In this document: positions 54,979 to 64,000 of the stretch, piece by piece
Position numbering within the stretch: the stretch's first letter is position 1
How the letters are laid out: each line of letters begins with the position of its first letter
Source: Pyrenula massariospora
Lineage: Eukaryota; Ascomycota; Eurotiomycetes; Pyrenulales; Pyrenulaceae
DNA: 64,000 bases
Direction of reading: 5' to 3'
Assembly: GCA_021030905.1 (NCBI GenBank)
Contig: JAGFMI010000001.1
Coordinates: 2,709,230-2,773,229 of the forward strand
Translations under genes and position numbers: made by a program
Notes under the pieces: model-generated
Database searches by the model: none
What the model saw: the letters and a program-made list of their open reading frames with translations, nothing else
Told to the model about the DNA's origin: nothing

Positions 54979-55121
54979 ATCCCCTATGCTGGCAAAAAGG
55001 TCGATGGCTTTCTTGACCCAATGACGGCATTGCCATTCCCCCTGTTGTGATCGGCGCTAGGGGATGGCAACGCCGCCATTGGCCCAAAAAAATCATCGGC
55101 CTTTTTGCCAGCATAGGGGAT
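54979..55121. repeat. fold-back element, ~59-bp imperfect arms
   Basis: The arm 54979-55037 starts ATCCCCTATGCTGGCAAAAA. The same sequence occurs in inverse orientation ending at 55121 (TTTTTGCCAGCATAGGGGAT). The outer 22 bases pair perfectly; further in, the arms differ mostly by C/T and G/A transitions. The loop is about 25 bases. Transition-biased divergence fits repeat-induced point mutation of a small inverted-repeat transposon relic, or a hairpin RNA gene. Confidence 0.75.
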
Positions 55122-58070
55122 AGCTGCTGTTTGAGCGAACTCCAGAGCTGTGAATTGTAGTTCGAAAAAGGTTTTGCCTAAGCATCACTTTAATTGTGGG
55201 AAAGGAGGAATTCAGATAGCGTAGGCCTGCATGCACCTCCATTGAGTGCGGTGGGTTTCCCGGGACAAGCCGGGGTTAACCCTCCGCGAGGTCCGGACCC
55301 CAATTGACTTCTCCAAGGCACAGACTATTCCAGCCGTTAGTCACGGGCACGTCTTATTAATCTTTTCTTGAAGAAGAGCCACCGATCTGGATATATTGGT
55401 CACGAACTCCGATCAGGTTGAAAGTGCCCAATGATGTGAAGAGCCTTTTCTGTGCCCATATTAAGCGAGATCGCAATGGTCCGCATGACCATGGGAAGCT
55501 TTTTCGTGTAGCTTAAAACTCTGCAGCACCACAGCTTTATCTGTCCTCATCTTCAATTTCTGAAATAATTGCTCTCGAGCTGCGTAGCGAGGTGTCTCAG
55601 AATGGCGTTGGCACGATTAAGATCTCCTGGGTGGCTAGAAGAATATTGATTAGCGATCAATCAGTTCGGAGGAATACTCTTGATTCATGTTCGACACTCA
55701 GCGCGGTGAGTTCTCTGCCTAGATTTCTTCCGGTCTCTGTGTAATTTGTTTATCTGAGGAATAGCTGCGCCATGGAGAGAGAAATTTGCCCTGTAATCCA
55801 TTTGAAAGGCCTCGATGTGCGCAAGCGAGTGATCAACGAACACTCGTCATTTTCCTTTGCCAGACATCTTGAGATACTCCTGCTGACCGATTACCTAGAA
55901 TTGAAGCCACCTTCGTATCGGATGTTGTTTTGTTTAGCATACCTGTCCCGGACAGGTGGTCCAAAGAGATCCAGGAGCGTTAGCCTGAAGACCTGCATCG
56001 GGACCTCGACGGCTCCCTTAGCTTTTCATCCAAGCAATAACTTAGTGTCGGAAGAGTGGTCGCTTATCTGGGTGACGGTTTGCACTTTTTCAGAAGGTGT
56101 TTACCAAGTGACCCGTTGGAGAATCGTCGGTGTGATGTGCCTTGTTAATGACGCTCTCAACTTTCGCCGATCCTTCGGTATCCTCCTTTGCTTCCGATGG
56201 CTCTGCAAGCGATGGTCCCCCTCCATTGTTATTACCCTAGCCAATCCTGCTCCTGCAAGTCATGTTCGATCGCCCGCAATCCTGTCGCGGTCCCCGCTGC
56301 CACGATCGAAAACCGATACCATCGGTAGGGAACAAGGAGATAGCTGCATCGAATCTTTTTGTAGTAGGTAGGTCCGTGCCGCATGCTCGTGAAATATGTT
56401 CGATCCCGCTAGGGTATTGTATTCTTATTAATTATTGAAGACCCCGAACACTATTTGTACTCACATAGGCACGCATCAGATTTCTCTCCCATTACAGCCT
56501 TATCGATAGATATCCAACCTTGGAGATTCAAAGCGCCTTGATCGGTGTAGTCTTAGATGTGTTCATCTTGGATCTTTCCCCCGTCCGATATTTCACCTGC
56601 TTGAGAATGGCAGTCCGCCGCAAAGACCAGCAAGTCTTTCTTGCCATGCAGCAGACCAGCCTCCGATCAGAAGAACCTGAAAATCGACACACTCGATCCA
56701 CGTGTTGCTCGAGGGCGGTTGAATTCATCCGGATCAGCAGCGCTGTAACGTTAAGTCTCTCTCTGACATTCGAATGAGAGAAGGAAGCCTGAGAGCACAG
56801 GGAGCGACGAACGTATCCGAAGATCGATATAGTCATGAAGGACTGCTCAAGGGATCTACCGCAGTGGAAAAAGAGAGACATTGTCGTTGTTGTAAAGGGC
56901 TGTTGGCGAGAGGTAGCGCTGCTCCTATGCATGGAAGGTGCGATGGGGCCTGTACAGCCCGTCTAGCAACGATGCCATGAGCAATTCTAACAGTCACCTT
57001 TTACGGATATGGATGCTGTTTCGTTTCGACTTTTTGTTATAAGAATTACCGTCGACCTCATCTATTCCTTTGTTCGATCTTTGGATCGCGAGATATGGAA
57101 TCCGTTGCACGTGTCCGAAAATTTCGATGAATCCAGCCCTGGGCCTCGAACTGCAGCAGGAAAGGGTGAACTTAATTCCGCTGGCACTTACGATGAGAAT
57201 ATTCTACCGCCGCGCGAGCGAGCATAACCTGAGAGATGCTTCGAACAAGAAGTAATGGAATATGATGGACTATGATGGAAAAGAGGCTATTGAAGATGCA
57301 GGGGCTAGGCGTAAGTGCCCTCGACCCCTGGCTTTGGTTAGGAAAGTTTGTGCTGATACCTCTGTGCACGGGACGGGTACCCCTACACGGATCAAAGTAC
57401 TACCGATGCTATTCAAAATGCTAGGAGGGTGGGCCAGCACACGCCTCGTGTCATGAGAAGACTACAGACACCTCGATGGATGAGAGAACAATGGCCTATC
57501 ACTGTATCGGCAAGAAGACCCATCTCGACCTGGAGAGCGTCGGGCACTCCTGCACGAATGGTTCTGTCTACCAAAGAGTTCTGTCTGCTGGATAGCTCTA
57601 CGAGTTCCGGACTGTGGCTCACCACCCTCAACCAAATATCCAGAGCAGCCACGAGCTCGACGATCCCGCCTGCGCCCGCCTGCCCCCTTTCCTTCAGCCA
57701 CCGTTTCCCCGACTACCTTACCCCAACACATACGTCGAAGCTTTAGGCAGACGGCGCCAGCAGCGACCTCCTTACGCACAAAAATCTCATTTCTGAGGGC
57801 GTCGCCAAGAAAGTGCATATTTGCTCGTCCGGACCCGCACAGAGCCATGGACAGGAGAGAGCTCCCGCTCCTGCCTTTGCAGATGGCTTATAAAGAACGT
57901 ACGGACCTTCCACATGCACAAGAAACTACCTAAACATTGTGAAATATTGTAGAATTCGCGCAAAATTGACCACTTTTTGAGTCTTACTTAGAAATTGGTC
58001 ACTTTTGTCGTATTCTTACTTTCTGTATACATAAATTTGTATTCAGACTCTATTTCCATGATCAACAGCC
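55122..58070. other. 2.9-kb stretch with only uncertain ORFs
   Basis: The longest frame is 55772-56371 (199 codons, ATG, listed separately). Frames at 56520-57850 overlap on both strands. Nothing carries a recognisable motif. The right end should contain the promoter of the gene at 58071. Confidence 0.45.
55772..56371 (+). CDS. uncertain hypothetical ORF
   Basis: ATG-initiated, 199 codons. It reads HLEILLLTDYLELKPPSYRM and later WRIVGVMCLVNDALNFRR. It has no domain, signal peptide or intron that I can name. The composition is balanced, unlike the C-rich artefact frames nearby, and no long competing frame exists on the other strand. It may be a real orphan gene or chance. Confidence 0.3.
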   Translation: MEREICPVIHLKGLDVRKRVINEHSSFSFARHLEILLLTDYLELKPPSYRMLFCLAYLSRTGGPKRSRSVSLKTCIGTSTAPLAFHPSNNLVSEEWSLIWVTVCTFSEGVYQVTRWRIVGVMCLVNDALNFRRSFGILLCFRWLCKRWSPSIVITLANPAPASHVRSPAILSRSPLPRSKTDTIGREQGDSCIESFCSR

Positions 58071-59348
58071 ATGCCACCTAGACGGCGCAATGCATTGAGG
58101 CCTATTGCGAGCAACCCATATCCGCTCGGTGGGATTTATGATCCATACCCGCACCAGAATCAAAGCGGTGAAACACAATATGGCCAGCAATTCCCGTTAC
58201 CAAGTAATTTGCCCCAACATGGCCCTGGAGGCCTTCAGCATCATGGAAACGCCATAGTGGTATATGGGGGCGAGCATCCAAGCTTTTTGCCAGCTTGTAC
58301 AATGCCTCCTCCTCCTCCTCCGCTAACCTGCAACAACATCGGTCGGTTGATGGAATCCCATGCACCGACGGGCCAGCCATTTTTCACTGCAAATGGCAAA
58401 TTGATCAGCTTTGCTAATGGAATCGAACCAAAGACGTCCCCCATATCGTATGACGAACTACGCGATAGAAACCTTTGGATCGATTCAACCTGGAAAAGGC
58501 ACATGGCCAATCTCGGACACAATTTCTGGGGCGGTGCCACACAGCACCCGGAGACTCAGGTGATGCTACAGCACATTGCTGAGCACGCTGAAAATGAGGA
58601 ATATTGGCCGCTAGGGAAGCGGGACTGGATGAAGCGTCATGGGAAGCAACTCGGTCTTTGCACAGAACACGCGTGTCCTCCATCCCCGCCACTCTCGTCG
58701 AGCACACAGACATCGGACTCAGCGGTCACTACACAGCATCCTTCTTCCGGCGACATGGACCCCCAGCGTATCGATGAGATATGGCACCAAAATCTGGCAG
58801 AGCTGGGCGCAATCGACTCGTCTCCGTCGCAGGCTTTGACACAGGACGAAAGTGCTCCAGCCAGCCACCGCCAGTTGTCGCTGGATTCAGTCATCAACTT
58901 GGCTGTCTCCTCGGAGGCAACAGGGCAGGATCTCTTGGTACAGAGCACCAACGACGTGGCCATCGATGGCCAGCGCCCGCCTTCCGCAGGGATCCAACCA
59001 GCGGATAGCAGTGAGACCGCAACTTTGACGAAGCAGGATACCTTGCCAGCCACAGTTCGGCTTGATGAATACCTACCAGACGCGGCGGCCTTTCCAAACG
59101 ACTTCGACCTTCTCCTCGGTCTCCACAACTTGGGCTACAAATCTGGCGCGAACAATGAAGGCGAGATCGGCGAACCCAAGAACGAATCCAAAGCCGGGGA
59201 ATCTATCGGCTGTCTGTCCCCACAATTTGACGACTGCCTGCGCCAGTTTGTGGAAGACCACCGTGACCAGACTGGATGTTCGCCACCGGGGCCTGCTGAA
59301 CCTTATCAGGACCTTTTTGAGCTGGGTGGGGGTGGATGCGTGCTATAG
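58071..59348 (+). CDS. hypothetical protein, single exon
   Basis: ATG at 58071, 425 aa. The N-terminal 110 residues are Pro/Gln/His-rich with a run of seven prolines (about residues 79-85). A more ordered segment follows (IGRLMESHAPTGQPFF, ELRDRNLWIDSTWKRHMA, MLQHIAEHAENEEYWPLGKR). A shorter related-looking phrase, DEIWHQNLAELGAIDSS, appears near residue 235 and parallels WIDSTWKRHMANLGHNF, hinting at an internal repeat. The C-terminal third is acidic and ends in GGGGCVL, with a CxxL-like tail that could resemble a prenylation motif but does not fit CaaX well (the Cys is third from the end). I do not recognise the family. Probably nuclear or cytosolic and largely disordered. Confidence 0.72.
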   Translation: MPPRRRNALRPIASNPYPLGGIYDPYPHQNQSGETQYGQQFPLPSNLPQHGPGGLQHHGNAIVVYGGEHPSFLPACTMPPPPPPLTCNNIGRLMESHAPTGQPFFTANGKLISFANGIEPKTSPISYDELRDRNLWIDSTWKRHMANLGHNFWGGATQHPETQVMLQHIAEHAENEEYWPLGKRDWMKRHGKQLGLCTEHACPPSPPLSSSTQTSDSAVTTQHPSSGDMDPQRIDEIWHQNLAELGAIDSSPSQALTQDESAPASHRQLSLDSVINLAVSSEATGQDLLVQSTNDVAIDGQRPPSAGIQPADSSETATLTKQDTLPATVRLDEYLPDAAAFPNDFDLLLGLHNLGYKSGANNEGEIGEPKNESKAGESIGCLSPQFDDCLRQFVEDHRDQTGCSPPGPAEPYQDLFELGGGGCVL

Positions 59349-59868
59349 GGAAGGGAGATGAGCTGGAGTGAGATTCTCTGTGCTAACTACGTCACATAAT
59401 ACTACCAGATTTTCAGTTTTGCTTTGTTTCCCTTTCTCTTAGCGCGTACGGCGTACTAATCCTTAATTCTGTTGGATCCGATTGGTGGTTCTATTTCAGT
59501 GTCTCGAAAAAGCGCATCTCCACTCTTTGGGTAGGATCAGATTGGATTCGTCTACCCTAGTCATTTAGATCGTTCTCTAGATTATATTGCTATTAGAACG
59601 TGTGTTGCCGCTCCTTAGGTACAAGTTAATTAGTTGGTTAGTTCGTCCCCCGGCATGATGATTATGCCGGATAGAAAATTGCACACGTTCTTCGAAATCG
59701 TTGCTGTAAAATACAAATCGATCCTCTTACTCGCTGGACAGATAGGCTCGTCGTTATCTCCCCATAATATCTCATTTTCCCAGACATTGCTCCATCTTCC
59801 TCCCCCAAGATCCCACAACACGCCGCGGTATCCGTCCTCGCCCATCCTCACAAACCCACCCCCTCAAC
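59349..59868. other. convergent 3' spacer
   Basis: AT-rich 3' flanks of two convergent genes, followed from about 59770 by C-rich sequence continuing into the next gene's 3' end. No gene seen. Confidence 0.5.
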
Positions 59869-61249
59869 TTAAAGCCGTCCAACCCCCAAAACAACACCCC
59901 CCTCCCCCTCCCCCTCCCCCTCCCCACTCACCTCCTGAACAAGCACAACTCTCCTCCGCTCCCTCCCCCCCTCTTCACTACCTGGCACCTCAAACTCCCC
60001 CACCCCACCCCTCCACACCCCCACCTCCCTCGTCCCCCTCACAACATTAACATACACAACCCTCCTACCCCCCAACTCGCCCCCCCGAATCGCAACCTCA
60101 AGCCTCCTCTCATCGTACTCGATCAGCGAGACGAGGCCGGAGAGTTTGCGGGGGCCTTCGATTCGAACGGCCTGGCGGCCGGGGATAGGATCGACAGAGA
60201 CGGAGGTGGTGCGGGAGGCTTTGCGCCCGCGCTTGACGAGCGCCTTGAGTTGGGACTCGGTGGAGAGGGGGCTGAGGGAGCCGGCTGCGCCGTTGACGAT
60301 TAGGCAGGGGGTGCCGAGGCGCGGCCAGGCGAGGCGGCGCGCGTAGGACCACTGCCGGCGGTTGGCGGCGGGGAGGGAGAAGGTGTCGGTCCAGCCGCCT
60401 TCGGGGTCGCCGGCGGTGTTTAGGAGAGCGCCCTCGTTGTCCCTGGTTTTTTGGGTTGGGGGGTCAGTGGGCTGTTTTTGGGTATGTGAGGGGGGGAGGA
60501 AGGGAAGGGAGGAAAATGGGGGTTTGGGTTGAGGGTGGGGATTTTTTCTGTTTGGCTTACCAGTACGTAACATGCCAGCTCAAAAACAGCACGTTGGGGT
60601 CGTACGAGTGGCGCAGGAGGGAGAGGAGGTTGTTGTTCACGGGGACGCAGGCGGCGGAGGACTGGGACTGGAAGAGTTCGAGGACGGTCGGGCGCGAGGA
60701 GGTGCGGATGTGGATTGGGCACTGGCAGCCGGGGGGGTGGGGGTCGAAGCGGGTGTAGGATGGCGGGGGGAGGGCGTCTTCTGGTGGGAGGAGGTCGGTG
60801 AATGTTCGTGGTGCGGCTTGGGTTGGTGCGGGAGGTTCAGGCTCGGTCGTAGGGGGTTGTGGCGTGTTTGAGGAGGAGAATGCTGGAGGGGCGTCGGATG
60901 GTGTTGGGTTTGAGAGAGGGGGGCCGAAGGATGTGCTGGTCGCGGGGATGATTGCTGGGCCTATTGCGTCGAGGGCGGGTGGAGGTGGGACGGTGGGAAG
61001 TGGGTGTTCTGCGGTCGAGCGGGAGAAAGGGTTTAGATTGACTGCGACGGAAGGCTGAGGAGGTGAAGGGAGGTCTTCAGTGAACGGTGGAGGGGCTAGT
61101 AGAGGTGCCGTTGGCGGGTTTTGCGTGACAGGGAGGGTCTTGGCCGGGATGGCGTCTTCCTTTTCCTGGTCGTGGTCTTCATTGGAGGCATCTTTTGGCT
61201 GACAAAGGCTGAGAAGCTTGCGGAAGAGGGATCGGTGTTGATCGCTCAT
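59869..61249 (-). CDS. proline-rich protein with unrecognised globular core
   Basis: Exon 1 is 61249-60561 and exon 2 is 60442-59869, joined over a 118-nt intron (GTAAG donor, CCAG acceptor, phase 2), 420 aa, ATG at 61249. Residues 1-170 are Pro/Thr/Ser-rich and probably disordered. A globular core then begins with a short HPPGCQCPIH motif and continues across the splice site (FLSWHVTYW-DNEGALLNTAGD), with PIPGRQAVRIEGPRKLSGLV further on. The last 40 residues are Arg/Glu/Gly-rich, ending in a GEGEGEGEGG repeat made by a CCCCCT microsatellite at about 59898-59926. Codons are C-ending in the first part of exon 2 and G-ending after about 60120. I do not recognise the domain; function unknown. 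Confidence 0.7.
59898..59926. repeat. CCCCCT microsatellite inside coding sequence
   Basis: Four to five hexamer units, plus strand; on the coding minus strand it encodes alternating Gly-Glu near the C-terminus of the proline-rich protein, so its length may vary without frameshift. Confidence 0.85.
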
Positions 61250-61957
61250 GGTTTAGTGCTGAAGTGCAATCCGAGATTTGCGTGAGTTATCCAGAGGACG
61301 AGGAAAGAGCGGGCTAGTGTGTGAGAAAATGATGGAAGGTATAACGAATACAGTCGCGTCTCGCCGTGAAATTAAGAATGAAAATGTGAGCAGAACAGAG
61401 GAAAAGATAGTAAATCTGTGACAGAAGGTTGAATAAATCATCTTGATGTATGGACTGACGATTCACGACGTCAAAAGCCACAATGCATCAGCCCGGGCGC
61501 CTACCAAAGTTCATCCCATCAACCCAGCCAGCGCCTGGCCCCAAGCCCCAAGCCTCTTCTAACCGTAAGAACGAAGAAGCGACCGTAAGGACGCCACAAG
61601 CGCCATAAAAGCCTTACGCCTTTTTGAAGCTGATGGTCCATTCGTTCAAATCAATTTTAGCTTATGGACCCTTAGTGACAGGTCTCCAAACCTACGCCAT
61701 GAAATATTGCGCGCTAGCCCGATTGGAGAAGATCGTGATTCCAAAACATCGGGAAGGATTCAAGGGGCCAGAGGGGCGGAAATCTGCGTCAAGCCTCACG
61801 CAACCTTATCTGGTATATAGTGGTCGACCTGGGTCGTTTTTGGATATGGGTCATTAAATGTTGCTTTGCAGTCAAATCTTAGCTAAACAACCTCTGACAA
61901 TCTATCTTTCCTCCTCCGCTCCACGACCATGTCCCATGAGCTCCCTCTCCTGCTGGA
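61250..61957. other. intergenic, no supported gene
   Basis: Contains the promoter of the proline-rich gene on the left and the 3' end of the phosphatase gene on the right. A 77-codon frame at 61624-61857 has no motif. Confidence 0.5.
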
Positions 61958-64000
61958 CTAGTATGCTATGAACATCTGATTGAAGTCATTCCTCACTGCC
62001 CACTCGCCAGTCTGCGTGTTGTGCGTCAAATTGGTCATCGATACATTTCCCATCTTCAAGTATCCGGATTCAACGGTTCCACCTGCTACCGGTCTGGTTA
62101 ATCGATTCGCTCCGGCCCGGACGGTAAAGTTCCCAAGACTGATCTCAAGTGGGTTGCGGGTTGCGACGGTCGGACAGCCTAGCGACCTCATTAGCGACGT
62201 AGCTCTGACATATCTCCAAGAGCATAAACTCACCAAAGTAGTATGCGGTAATGGCGTCGGGCGAAATTTGCATTTCAAAGTAACCGCGATAGTAGCCCTC
62301 GTTCCACATCAGTTCCGAATTGTCTCGTACCAATGTGGAAGCCTGCTTGTTAGCACTTGCGATGGTTCCGCCAAAGCCAGTCGAGGAGACAGCGGTGCCT
62401 GCGAACTCGACACCTACAGCGCCGGCTCCGCTCGATGGGTCGTACTCGTGCGTGTCGAGCCACACGAGGTCGGACACCTATACCCAAATATTCGTTAATA
62501 CTTAGAAAGGCAAACAATTGACTGGACTTCACTTACCCAGTTGGCATGGCTATCGCCAGAAAGCATCACATTATTGCCTATGTTGTTGTCGTACATTGTC
62601 TGAAAGGTGCGGTTCCGATTCGATTGGTACCCCTGTTGATGCAGGCTGTCAGCGGGCTTCTATTCGGAGCTCTTTCGATTACATACGTCCCACTGGTCGC
62701 CATTGTATGGATTTTCAAATGTGCCGAACCACGAAGTGATATTGATCCTAGAGAATACAACTTGGTTTCCAATGACTCTCCACACCGCGCCTCGCTTGTT
62801 AGAGTTGATCAGCGAATTATAGAACCAATTTTCCTGATGCGAACCCATCATCGTTCGGCCGGCGTCGTTAGAAATGTCGAAAATGTAGTCATCGTTCCAA
62901 TCCAGCGTCGTGATACTTCGGTCATAATTTCTTGTATCGAGCATGATGAGGTCGAATAGCTTACCCATCTGGAAAGTCCTCCAGATGCGGAGATTGTCAT
63001 CCATGTCGGCCTGGCGGATCGGCATCCATTCGAAATATGCGCGTACAGCATTCATCTTACGCTGATCAACGCTGACTCCGCCGTCTTTGACAAATGAGTC
63101 CTCGGTATTGTTGAGAGCGCTGGCACCGTCTCTGTAGCCGTTGTTTGAGACCTCTGTTAAAAGTTAGTTAATCTGCAGAACGATACCAACGGCCGGTATA
63201 CCGTGATCATCCCAAACGGTGATCCAGGGATATTGCTGATGAGATAACACCAGGTCGAGGTCCGTCCGGTATTGGGCAATCCTCGTCCTATAGTCATATA
63301 GGGTAAAGATTGTGTCCGAGGGGTTAGTAGCGCGTTGGTCTACCCCGATCTTGCCCTTGCCGGTCTCGTAGATATAATCTCCTAAATGGATAAAGTAGTC
63401 TACGTCGTCTTTTCGCGCGGCATTGCCATAAGCGTTGAAATAGCCGTTAGGGTAGTTGCTGCATGAAAAGACCGCTAGACCGATATTGGTGGAAGCATCA
63501 TCTGCTGTTGGGCTCGTCTTTGTGCGACCGACTGGGCTTCGATTGCCGGATCCACAGACCTCGAATTGGTAATAATAGGTGGTGAATGGAGACAGATTCC
63601 CGGCTTCAACCTTTGATTTCCGATTAGAGATAGATGCTCTAGTTGGGGATTTATCTACTTACCTTCACAGTGTAGTCAATATCTGAAGTTGTATAAGCAG
63701 TGCCCGAGTCTACGATGCTCGAAAAGTTTTTGTCGGGCCCAACACGGTAGTCAACACATACTGTTTGACTGGAGCCGTCGATATACCTCTGCGTTTCGTG
63801 GCTGTACAAAGGTACCGTTCCTTCAACTGTCACGTTGGAATCATCATTTGCCAGCATCGGCGATATTCGTGTCCAAAGAATCACCGAGTTTGGAAAGGGA
63901 TCGCCCGAGGCAACGCCATGAGTAAAGTTGAGCGAGCCCGCTGGGACCGAAGAGTTTGCTTGTCGTCGGTTCAAGCTTAGGCCGCGTTTCGCAACCTTAG
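61958..64000 (-). CDS. PhoD-type alkaline phosphatase/phosphodiesterase, 5' end outside window
   Basis: Six exons are visible on the minus strand: 64000-63663 (partial), 63610-63202, 63153-62687, 62632-62537, 62477-62234 and 62178-61958. Five introns are 48-59 nt with phases consistent; about 590 aa are in the window and the N-terminus is cut off by the right edge. PhoD landmarks in order: LNFTHGVASGDPFPNSVILW (N-terminal PhoD domain), FSCSNYPNGYFNAY, DVDYFIHLGDYIYE, WITVWDDHE, DLIMLDTRNYDR, WRVIGNQVVFSR, NNVMLSGDSHANW and a FNQMFIAY end. The Asp, His and Cys residues that bind iron/calcium in PhoD enzymes lie in these motifs. Fungal members are secreted or wall-associated phosphodiesterases/phosphatases induced on phosphate limitation. 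Codon use is ordinary and the frame intact. Confidence 0.95.

Noticed and set aside
1-64000. tRNA, rRNA and CRISPR arrays
   Set aside because: No tRNA B-box/acceptor combination, rRNA-like segment or spaced repeat array was recognised by eye; a covariance-model scan would be needed to be certain.

Overview
The window is a piece of a filamentous ascomycete genome (Pezizomycotina). The evidence is the gene repertoire (two HET-domain heterokaryon-incompatibility proteins, a Zn2Cys6 transcription factor, a Pth11-type rhodopsin-like protein, a fungal tyrosinase, a DHA1-type MFS transporter) and the gene architecture. Introns are mostly 45-120 nt with GTRNGT-like donors, CTRAY-type branch points and YAG acceptors. 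I assembled most multi-exon models by hand from donor/acceptor pairs that keep the reading phase. The order or genus cannot be fixed from sequence alone.

Layout: 0-10 kb holds an F-box/LRR remnant at the left edge, a HET gene (1.0-3.2 kb) and a small secreted, probably GPI-anchored protein (5.0-5.5 kb, minus), then a gene-poor stretch with stem-loops and a small inverted-repeat element. 10-20 kb holds an unrecognised four-exon gene, a large multi-pass membrane protein (minus), two tandem small F-box genes (minus) and a CmcJ/AsaB-like oxygenase. 20-30 kb holds a five-exon cysteine-rich ZZ-like protein (minus), a LITAF-domain protein, a third copy of the small F-box family (minus) and a HET-domain protein carrying two C2H2 fingers inside its HET domain (minus). 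30-38 kb holds two tandem genes of a secreted zincin-like family whose HEXXH sites both look degenerate, and a second large membrane protein. 39-54 kb holds an MFS exporter, an F-box/LRR protein, a tyrosinase, a rhodopsin-like receptor and a Zn2Cys6 regulator. 54-64 kb holds a fold-back element, a single-exon unknown protein, a proline-rich unknown protein and a PhoD-type phosphatase cut off by the right edge.

Functionally the region looks like accessory sequence: non-self recognition (HET), small expanded families (F-box, zincin-like), surface and sensing proteins, and metabolic genes. No single pathway links all genes. The MFS exporter, tyrosinase, rhodopsin-like receptor and Zn2Cys6 regulator lie within 14 kb and could be co-regulated, but there is no backbone synthase, so this is not a classical biosynthetic cluster.

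The most unusual signals are: (1) at least eleven abrupt C-rich to G-rich composition flips on the plus strand, independent of gene orientation; (2) the HET domain interrupted by two zinc fingers; (3) the pair of zincin-like paralogues with broken metal sites; and (4) the three small F-box genes with a conserved downstream C...CxxC pattern.
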